Made by a program: the position numbers and the translations under genes. Below the pieces are notes generated by a model, which ran no database searches, had not been told where the DNA came from, and worked only from the letters and a program-made list of their open reading frames with translations. Below, piece by piece: positions 1-3,935 of a stretch of DNA of 5,046 nt (within the stretch, counting starts at the first letter, position 1; each line of letters opens with the position of its first letter). Source of the DNA: Rhodospirillales bacterium (GTDB lineage Bacteria; Pseudomonadota; Alphaproteobacteria; Acetobacterales; Acetobacteraceae); contig JAATGE010000085.1 of the NCBI GenBank assembly GCA_015654825.1, positions 1-5,046 on the forward strand, in the 5' to 3' direction.

Positions 1-39
1 AGTGACCCGGAACAAATGGCCAAAGGTGTTGTGGCTCAT
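1..39 (-). CDS. aroC: Chorismate synthase, N-terminal fragment (runs off the window)
   Basis: The minus strand reads ATG at 39-37 followed by 12 more codons, giving MSHNTFGHLFRVT. This matches the highly conserved start of chorismate synthase (typically MSxNTFGxLFRVTTWGESHG). That FMN-dependent enzyme converts EPSP to chorismate, the last common step of aromatic amino acid synthesis. The start overlaps the fabI stop by one base (TAATG), an arrangement typical of translational coupling; no strong separate Shine-Dalgarno is visible. Only 13 residues are inside the window, so the call rests on this short, characteristic N-terminus and on the frequent fabI-aroC neighbourhood in alphaproteobacteria (from memory). 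The remainder lies to the left. Confidence 0.85.
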   Translation of the reverse strand, partial: MSHNTFGHLFRVT

Positions 40-908
40 TAGCCGTCGCTGACGGGGGCGCCGTCGCTGACCGTTGCGATGTCCGGCGCGTTCGGGTTCT
101 TCATGCCGACGACGTGGTAGCCGCAATCGACGTGATGCACCTCGCCGGTGACCGCGGTGGAAAGGTCGGACACCAGATAGAGGCCCGCGTTGCCCACTTC
201 ATGGACACCGACATTGCGCTCCATCGGGGCGTTCAACTGGTTCCAGCGCAGGATGTAGCGGAAATCGCCGATGCCGCCGCTGGCCGCCAGCGTCTTGACC
301 GGGCCGGCGCTAATCGCGTTCACGCGAATGCCGCGGGCGCCCAGATCGGCGGCCAGGTAACGCACCGAGGCCTCCAACGCAGCCTTGGCAACACCCATGA
401 CGTTGTAATGCGGCACGACTTTTTCGGCACCGTAGTAGGTGAGCGTCAGCAGCGAACCACCGTTCGACATCAGCTCCACAGCACGCCTGCAGACCGCGGT
501 GAAGCTGAAGCAGGAAATGTCCAGCGCCTGCAGGAAAGCGTCGCGCGGGGTGTCGATGTAGTTGCCGCGCAAATACTGCTTGTCGGCAAAACCGATGGCG
601 TGCACGAGGAAATCGAGCTCGCCCCACTCGGCGCGGACGGCGTCGAACGTCGCGTCCATCGCCGCGTCGTCACTGACGTCGCACGGCACCACCAGCTTGC
701 TGCCAACACTCTCCGCCAGCGGACGCACGCGCTTGCCGAGCGAGTCACCCTGGTAGGTGAAGGCGAGCTCGGCACCCTGGGCGGCACAGGCGGCGGCAAT
801 GCCCCAGGCGAGCGATCGCTCGTTGGCAACCCCCATGACCAGGCCACGCTTGCCCAGCATCAGGTTGCCTTTCATGGGCAAGGTCTCGCTGCGTGTGCTG
901 TCCAGCAT
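39..908 (-). CDS. fabI: Enoyl-[acyl-carrier-protein] reductase (NADH), FabI
   Basis: FabI carries out the last reduction of each fatty-acid elongation cycle in the cytoplasm (trans-2-enoyl-ACP to acyl-ACP, with NADH). In the 289-residue product the nucleotide-binding segment GLVMGVANERSLAWGIA lies at residues 22-38. The active site aligns with E. coli FabI Tyr146/Tyr156/Lys163 as Tyr158, Tyr168 and Lys175 (TYYGAEKVVPHYNVMGVAK). The substrate-loop segment is at about 203-220 (PVKTLAASGGIGDF, one Gly more than I expect). Gly106, Met171 and Phe216, equivalent to E. coli triclosan-contact residues, are kept. I chose ATG 908 because GAGGAG lies 3 bases upstream; ATG 875 (278 aa) is a possible alternative. 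An upstream in-frame ATG at 1061 would translate the intergenic repeat and is rejected. The C-terminus ends in a short duplicated VSDG. fabI is followed by coupled aroC and is divergent from pdxH. Confidence 0.96.
   Translation of the reverse strand: MLDSTRSETLPMKGNLMLGKRGLVMGVANERSLAWGIAAACAAQGAELAFTYQGDSLGKRVRPLAESVGSKLVVPCDVSDDAAMDATFDAVRAEWGELDFLVHAIGFADKQYLRGNYIDTPRDAFLQALDISCFSFTAVCRRAVELMSNGGSLLTLTYYGAEKVVPHYNVMGVAKAALEASVRYLAADLGARGIRVNAISAGPVKTLAASGGIGDFRYILRWNQLNAPMERNVGVHEVGNAGLYLVSDLSTAVTGEVHHVDCGYHVVGMKNPNAPDIATVSDGAPVSDG
42..77. repeat. Two-copy 18-bp direct repeat at the 3' end of fabI
   Basis: Positions 42-59 and 60-77 match at 15 of 18 bases, the first 12 (GCCGTCGCTGAC) identically. 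On the fabI strand this encodes the final VSDGAPVSDG, so the last six or so residues look like an in-frame duplication. The repeat also sits immediately before the fabI/aroC stop-start overlap, so it changes spacing upstream of aroC. Confidence 0.6.
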
Positions 909-911
909 GCT

Positions 912-917
912 CTCCTC
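912..917 (-). promoter_or_regulatory. Shine-Dalgarno deciding the fabI start
   Basis: The minus strand reads GAGGAG, then AGC, then ATG at 908. It is the only clear purine-rich ribosome-binding sequence near the fabI start candidates. The spacing is short if measured from the last G, or 5 bases if only GAGG pairs. ATG 875 has only GCGAGACC upstream, which is weaker. Confidence 0.55.
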
Positions 918-1083
918 GGCCCGGCGCGCCAGGCAGTTGGGCGATGCGGGGTGGTGCCACGCCCACTCGGCCCCAGGCAAGAGCCGGGGTGTAACCCGCG
1001 GGCGGGCGCGGGGGAAAAGAAAGGCCAGGGGCTCTGCCCCCTGGACCCCCGCTAAGGACAAGTCCTTAGAACCTATTGATTCA

Positions 1084-1153
1084 GTCGGAGGGCAGGGAGG
1101 GGGGCAGCGAGTGCGTGGGCAAGGACTCGTTGCCCCCCTCCCTGTCCTCCGAC
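1084..1153 (+). repeat. 29-bp central hairpin joining units A and B
   Basis: Positions 1084-1112 pair with 1125-1153 around a 12-base loop (1113-1124). Of 29 pairs, 27 are Watson-Crick. The other two, 1092/1145 and 1107/1130, are G opposite T, that is G-U wobble in a plus-strand transcript but A-C mismatches in a minus-strand one. The stem is therefore continuous only in RNA made in the pdxH direction. There is no T-run directly after the stem, so it is not a canonical intrinsic terminator. Confidence 0.8.
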
Positions 1154-1158
1154 AAAAT
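1130..1158 (+). promoter_or_regulatory. Weak candidate promoter for pdxH
   Basis: TTGCCC (1130-1135), a 17-base spacer and CAAAAT (1153-1158) loosely fit a -35/-10 pair, each matching about four of six consensus positions. It lies in the right arm of the central hairpin. If real, the pdxH leader (about 110 nt) would contain both hairpins of unit B. The GC-rich 1226-1274 stretch shows no better candidate. No convincing fabI promoter was seen in 909-1009. Confidence 0.2.
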
Positions 1159-1274
1159 TAATGGGGGTCTGGGGCCTCAGGCCCCAGCGGGGTCCAGGGG
1201 CAGAGCCCCTGGCCTTCTTTCCCCCTGCATCCGGCCGGGGTTGCGTCCGGCGCTGGCGGGGGCAGATTGGGGGG

Positions 1275-1853
1275 ATGCAGGACGATCCATTTGCGTTGTT
1301 TGCTGCCTGGATGGCGGAGGCGGAGCAGAGCGAGCCCAACGATCCGAATGGGATGACCTTGGCCACCGTGGCGGAGGACGGGCGGCCGAGCGCGCGCATG
1401 GTTTTGCTGAAGGGTTGGGATGCGGGGGGCTTTGTTTTTTATACCAATCTGGAGAGCCGCAAGGGGCGGGAGTTGGCCGGCAATCCTTTTGTGGCCCTGC
1501 TGTTCCACTGGAAATCGCTGCGGCGGCAGGTGCGCATCGAGGGTCCGGCGGCGCCGGTGACCGACGCCGAGGCGGACGCTTATTTTGCCACGCGCCCGCG
1601 GCTGGCGCGGCTGGGTGCGTGGGCTTCGGACCAGAGCCGTCCGCTGGATGGGCGAGCGACGCTTGTCGCGCGGGTCGCGGCGTTGGAGGCCCGCTACATG
1701 CTGGGGGAGATACCGCGTCCGCCGCATTGGAGCGGCTATCGGGTGGCCCCCACGGTTTTCGAATTCTGGCAGGACATGCCGTTTCGCTTGCACGACCGGA
1801 CCCTGTTCACCCGAGACGGCGATGCGTGGCGCACCGAAAAACTTTTCCCGTAA
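1275..1853 (+). CDS. pdxH: Pyridoxamine/pyridoxine 5'-phosphate oxidase
   Basis: PdxH is an FMN-dependent cytoplasmic homodimer that oxidises pyridoxine or pyridoxamine 5'-phosphate to pyridoxal 5'-phosphate, the last step of vitamin B6 synthesis and salvage. The 192-residue product shows the family blocks in order: RMVLLKGWD (41-49) and [10 protein letters not shown] (55-64) for FMN binding, [13 protein letters not shown] (78-90), GAWASDQS (114-121), and the C-terminal signature [14 protein letters not shown] (162-175). It starts at MQDDPFALF, so it lacks the roughly 20-30-residue N-terminal segment of E. coli PdxH that carries the Arg-x-x-Tyr active-site lid; short forms are common in alphaproteobacteria. 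The end is KLFP where RLAP/RLSP is usual. ATG 1275 is chosen because homology begins there and the reading frame upstream is repeat sequence; the upstream G-run is a poor ribosome-binding site. It is divergent from fabI and 27 bp ahead of a stress-protein gene. Confidence 0.95.
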   Translation: MQDDPFALFAAWMAEAEQSEPNDPNGMTLATVAEDGRPSARMVLLKGWDAGGFVFYTNLESRKGRELAGNPFVALLFHWKSLRRQVRIEGPAAPVTDAEADAYFATRPRLARLGAWASDQSRPLDGRATLVARVAALEARYMLGEIPRPPHWSGYRVAPTVFEFWQDMPFRLHDRTLFTRDGDAWRTEKLFP

Positions 1854-1880
1854 GGTGACGCCGCGTAGCCCGGGGGGCGG

Positions 1881-2747
1881 ATGACGCATTACCGCAAATT
1901 GCTGCTGCCGTTGTCGGAGTCGCCGTGTGGGCTGGCGGCGCTGCGGCTGGGGCTCGACGTGGCAGGGCTGTGGGGTGCGCACCTGGCCGCCGTGGTGATG
2001 CGGGTCGATGCGCGCAGCGTAGCGCCGCTGGCCGGCGAGGGGCTGTCCGGCGCCATGATCGAGGACATGATGCACGCCACCGAGCGCGAGAGCGCCGGGC
2101 GCGCGACGGCGCTGGAGCGCGTGTTCAACGAAGCGGTGCTGGCGGCGGAGGTGGCGGTCGACAGCGCGCCGGCCGCCGCCATCGGTGCCACGGCGTCGCT
2201 GGAGACCCATACCGGGCGGGACGAGGACGTGATCCCAGGCCTGGCCATGCTGGCGGACCTGACTATTCTGCCGCACCCGAACGATGCCGACAGCGACGGT
2301 TCCGAATGCCTGCATGCGGTGCTGTTCGACAGCGGCCGGCCAGTGCTGATCGCGCCTGCCGCGGCACCATCCGCCATCGGGCGGCGCTGCTGCGTGGCCT
2401 GGAACGGCACGGTCGAAAGCTCCGCGGCGCTGGGTGCGATGCTGCCCTGGCTGCGCCAGGCCGAGGCCGTACGGGTGCTGCATGCGCCGGAGTACCAGCG
2501 CAACGGCCCGGAGGCGCCTGCCCTGCTGCCTTACCTGGCGCTGCACGGCGTGGCGGCTGACGTGGTGGCTTTTCAGCCCGTGAACCGTGACGTGGGCGCC
2601 GGTCTGCTGGCGGCGGCGGCCGATTTCGGCGCCGACCTGCTCGGTGTCGGCGCCTACAGCACGTCCCGCCTGCGGCAGATGATCCTGGGCGGCGTGACGC
2701 GCCACGTACTGCGGCGCGCGCAGTTGCCCGTCCTGATGTGCCGGTAG
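1881..2747 (+). CDS. Universal stress protein, two UspA domains
   Basis: This 288-residue protein has two UspA-like halves. The first runs from YRKLLLPLSESP (4-15) to SGRPVLIAP (151-159). The second begins at RRCCVAWNGTVESSAAL (168-184) and ends with VGAYSTSRLRQMILGGVTRH (256-275) and LPVLM. Tandem UspA proteins of about 270-290 residues are common in proteobacteria; they are cytoplasmic, often nucleotide-binding, and linked to stress survival, but the specific role here cannot be read from sequence. The usual nucleotide-loop pattern G-x2-G-x9-G is altered: Ser260 replaces the second glycine (typical GAYGHSRL becomes GAYSTSRL). The first half lacks a recognisable glycine loop and the usual early Asp (LPLSES instead of VPVDGS). 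The gene follows pdxH by 27 bp on the same strand with no terminator between, so co-transcription is plausible. It is followed by a large inverted repeat. Confidence 0.87.
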   Translation: MTHYRKLLLPLSESPCGLAALRLGLDVAGLWGAHLAAVVMRVDARSVAPLAGEGLSGAMIEDMMHATERESAGRATALERVFNEAVLAAEVAVDSAPAAAIGATASLETHTGRDEDVIPGLAMLADLTILPHPNDADSDGSECLHAVLFDSGRPVLIAPAAAPSAIGRRCCVAWNGTVESSAALGAMLPWLRQAEAVRVLHAPEYQRNGPEAPALLPYLALHGVAADVVAFQPVNRDVGAGLLAAAADFGADLLGVGAYSTSRLRQMILGGVTRHVLRRAQLPVLMCR

Positions 2748-2750
2748 CCG

Positions 2751-2831
2751 GTTGTCCATGGTCAGCTTTCAGTTGTCAGACGCCGGCAGGCATTGGGCCG
2801 CGTCTGACACCTGAAAGCTGACCACGACAAC
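2751..2831. repeat. Long near-perfect inverted repeat between the usp gene and tRNA-Leu
   Basis: Core arms 2759-2783 and 2800-2824 are complementary over 25 bp with one mismatch. Outer arms GTTGTC (2751-2756) and GACAAC (2826-2831) extend the stem across a small internal loop, for about 30 pairs in total. The loop is 16 bases (2784-2799) and may add three pairs (GGC/GCC). It starts 3 bases after the usp stop codon. There is no T-run on either side, so it is not a canonical intrinsic terminator, although a hairpin this long could still end or protect the upstream transcript. Its sequence is unrelated to the CCAGGGG repeat family and much less GC-rich. It may be a separate miniature palindromic element. 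Confidence 0.85.
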
Positions 2832-2842
2832 TGAGGCCGGCG

Positions 2843-2871
2843 TTGACGGGATGCAGGCAGGGGGTTACACG
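2843..2871 (+). promoter_or_regulatory. Candidate promoter for tRNA-Leu (and rnd)
   Basis: TTGACG (2843-2848) is a near-consensus -35. A 17-base spacer leads to TACACG (2866-2871), a weak -10, followed by a GC-rich discriminator (CCCGCC). A strong -35, poor -10 and GC-rich discriminator is the usual look of stringently controlled stable-RNA promoters. It would give a leader of roughly 15 bases before the mature tRNA 5' end at 2894. rnd starts 46 bp after the tRNA with no evident terminator or separate promoter, so it could be read from here too. Confidence 0.45.
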
Positions 2872-2893
2872 CCCGCCTCTCCGAAGGCTGCCT

Positions 2894-2980
2894 GCCCAGG
2901 TGGCGGAATTGGTAGACGCGCAGGTTTCAGGTACCTGTGGCCGCAAGGCTGTGGAAGTTCGAGTCTTCTCCTGGGCACCA
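2894..2980 (+). tRNA. tRNA-Leu, anticodon CAG
   Basis: The 87-base gene folds as a class II tRNA. The acceptor GCCCAGG (2894-2900) pairs with CCTGGGC (2970-2976), then A73 and an encoded CCA (2978-2980). The anticodon stem is CAGGT/ACCTG (2921-2925/2933-2937) with loop TTCAGGT, so the anticodon CAG is at 2928-2930. The long variable arm is GGCC-GCAA-GGCT (2939-2950). The T-arm is GGAAG-TTCGAGT-CTTCT (2953-2969). The long variable arm and A73 fit leucine identity. It reads CTG, clearly the dominant leucine codon in the genes of this window. Confidence 0.97.
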
Positions 2981-3026
2981 TCTTCCCGCATAAGCGCCGC
3001 CACCTCTTTGGCGGGCTGATTTTATC

Positions 3027-3680
3027 ATGAGCAATCAGGTTTCATCGGCGGGGGCTTTCACCCTGCATCGCGACGACCTGCCGCCGGATTTGTCGTTCGG
3101 CCCGGTCGTTGCCGTGGATACCGAGACAATGGGGCTCAATCCGATACGGGATCGATTGTGCCTGGTGCAGCTCTCCGCCGGCGACGGTTCCGCGCATCTG
3201 GTGCAACTGGTGCCCAAAAGCCTCGGCGGGCGGGAATATGACTGTCCGAACCTGAAACGTCTTCTCGCTGACCGCGATGTCGTGAAGCTGATGCATTTCG
3301 CGCGTTTCGATGTAGGCGTGCTGCAGCATCGGCTTGGGATAACCGTGGCGCCGGTGCGGTGCACGAAGATCGCGGCCCGCCTGGTGCGCACCTTCACCGA
3401 TCGCCACGGTCTGCGTGACCTTTGCCGTGAGTTGCTGGGTGTGGAGATTTCCAAGCAACAGCAGACGTCGGACTGGGGCGCGATTGATCTGACACCAGAA
3501 CAGCTTGCCTATGCGGCGTCCGACGTGCTGCACCTGCACGCGTTGTGGGGCAAACTGGAAGCGCTGCTCAAGCGCGAGGGAAGGCTGGAGCTGGCCGAAG
3601 CATGCAACCGCTTCGTGCCCACGCGCGCGCGGCTGGATCTACTGGGCTACGAGGACCCGGACATTTTCGCGCATTCTTGA
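3027..3680 (+). CDS. rnd: Ribonuclease D-like 3'-5' exonuclease (short form)
   Basis: This 217-residue protein is essentially one DEDDy exonuclease domain. Exo I is VAVDTETMGLN (28-38, metal ligands Asp31 and Glu33), Exo II is LMHFARFDVGVL (88-99, Asp95), and Exo III is YAASDVLHLHAL (162-173, Tyr162 and Asp166). All catalytic residues are present. The C-terminal HRDC domains of E. coli RNase D (about 375 aa) are absent; single-domain versions of about 200-220 residues are usual in alphaproteobacteria. RNase D trims 3' ends of tRNA precursors and other small RNAs. Its place 46 bp after tRNA-Leu, on the same strand, fits that role, though co-transcription is only inferred. ATG 3027 has a poor ribosome-binding site (GCGGGCTGATTTTATC). 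The family homology begins near LHRDDLP (13-19), so the start is plausible but not certain. Confidence 0.9.
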   Translation: MSNQVSSAGAFTLHRDDLPPDLSFGPVVAVDTETMGLNPIRDRLCLVQLSAGDGSAHLVQLVPKSLGGREYDCPNLKRLLADRDVVKLMHFARFDVGVLQHRLGITVAPVRCTKIAARLVRTFTDRHGLRDLCRELLGVEISKQQQTSDWGAIDLTPEQLAYAASDVLHLHALWGKLEALLKREGRLELAEACNRFVPTRARLDLLGYEDPDIFAHS

Positions 3681-3727
3681 ATGAGTAGCCTCACGGCAGG
3701 TCGTGGGTAGGCGCTAAGCTAAAGATA

Positions 3728-3796
3728 GAAAGGCCAGGGCTCTGCCCTGGACCCGCTGGGGACAAGTCCCCAGACCCCATTTTTTCTGTTCGGAGG
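3728..3796 (+). repeat. Structured repeat unit C (downstream of rnd)
   Basis: This unit has the same order of parts as unit A: AGAAAGG, hairpin 1 (CCAGGGC 3734-3740 with GCCCTGG 3744-3750), hairpin 2 (CTGGGGAC 3756-3763 with GTCCCCAG 3766-3773), ACCCCA, a T-run, then TGTTCGGAGG. Hairpin 1 is one base pair shorter than in unit B, having lost one G and one C together. Hairpin 2 shares the CAAG turn with unit A but has GG/CC where A has AA/TT. Confidence 0.82.
3756..3785 (+). terminator. Possible intrinsic terminator for rnd inside unit C
   Basis: The 8-bp GC-rich hairpin 3756-3773 is followed after 6 bases (ACCCCA) by six T residues (3780-3785). The gap between stem and T-run is longer than ideal. 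It lies 75 bp after the rnd stop and is the only hairpin/T-run combination in the convergent rnd-oxyR gap. Confidence 0.4.
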
Positions 3797-3842
3797 CCTG
3801 CGTTTGCAGCGGGCGCGCCGCTAAATCCAACGTCTCGCTACA
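3797..3842. other. Loop region between repeat units C and D
   Basis: There is no gene or recognisable motif here. A small hairpin AGCGG/CCGCT (3808-3812/3818-3822) surrounds GCGCG. The remainder separates the tails of units C and D. Confidence 0.4.
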
Positions 3843-3926
3843 CCGTACAGAAGACTCCCGCCGCGCAGCGCTAACGCCAGCGGCGGCACGCCGTCGGGGG
3901 TCCAGGGGGCGGAGCCCCTGGTCGGC
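3843..3926 (-). repeat. Structured repeat unit D, divergent copy (downstream of oxyR)
   Basis: Read on the minus strand this has hairpin 1 (CCAGGGG/CCCCTGG, at 3902-3908 and 3915-3921), then GGACCCCCG. A different second hairpin follows (CCGCCGC/GCGGCGG, arms 3880-3886 and 3858-3864), then the tail TTCTGTACGG (3852-3843). The tail matches unit C's TTCTGTTCGG (3784-3793) at 9 of 10 bases. Units C and D therefore face each other like A and B. It ends about 10 bp from the oxyR stop and could take part in ending the oxyR transcript, but has no T-run. Confidence 0.6.
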
Positions 3927-3935
3927 GAAGCCAGT

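Larger units (their letters stand above)
1010..1225. repeat. Head-to-head pair of structured repeat units (A and B) between fabI and pdxH
   Basis: Two copies of one element face each other. Unit A (about 1010-1112, plus orientation) runs: A-rich GGGGGAAAAGAAAGG, hairpin 1 (CCAGGGG 1025-1031 with CCCCTGG 1038-1044), hairpin 2 (CTAAGGAC 1052-1059 with GTCCTTAG 1062-1069), an AT-rich patch, then a GTCGGAGGGCAGGGAGG tail. Unit B (1125-1225, minus orientation) has the same order, with hairpin 2 at 1169-1187 (CTGGGGCCT/AGGCCCCAG) and hairpin 1 at 1194-1212 (CCAGGGGC/GCCCCTGG). The units differ in sequence in hairpin 2 but both pair perfectly. The arrangement resembles REP/BIME-type interspersed palindromic elements. 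It fills most of the 366-bp gap between divergent fabI and pdxH, leaving about 100 bp before fabI and 49 bp before pdxH. Confidence 0.85.

Noticed and set aside
114..1055. 313-codon open frame on the plus strand opposite fabI
   Set aside because: It is antisense to a clear FabI with all active-site residues, and its product has no recognisable motifs.
909..1061. Extension of fabI to the upstream ATG at 1061 (340 aa)
   Set aside because: The extra residues translate the non-coding repeat unit A and match nothing in FabI; a Shine-Dalgarno supports 908.
1010..1225. CRISPR array or insertion sequence as an explanation of the repeats
   Set aside because: There are no regularly spaced direct repeats with unique spacers, no transposase frame and no target duplications that I can see.
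1158..2759. 533-codon open frame on the minus strand opposite pdxH and the usp gene
   Set aside because: The translation is rich in Arg, Gln, His and Pro with no recognisable domain. It is the antisense shadow of two well-supported genes in GC-rich DNA.
986..2870. Shared 9-mer GGGTTACAC upstream of fabI (minus strand, near 990) and in the tRNA-Leu promoter region (2862-2870)
   Set aside because: One 9-base match between two GC-rich gaps can be chance, and the fabI copy lacks a -35 at the right distance.
2853..2895. 8-bp complementarity GCAGGCAG (2853-2860) with CTGCCTGC (2888-2895)
   Set aside because: The left arm lies upstream of the likely transcription start and the right arm enters the tRNA acceptor, so a functional hairpin is unlikely.
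2776..3003. 75-codon minus-strand frame across tRNA-Leu
   Set aside because: It overlaps the tRNA and palindrome on the opposite strand, with no homology or ribosome-binding site.
3808..3889. Two similar GCTAA-xx-CCA-x-CG strings (near 3820 and 3870)
   Set aside because: Only 10 of 13 bases match, in low-complexity GC-rich sequence; too short to be called a repeat.
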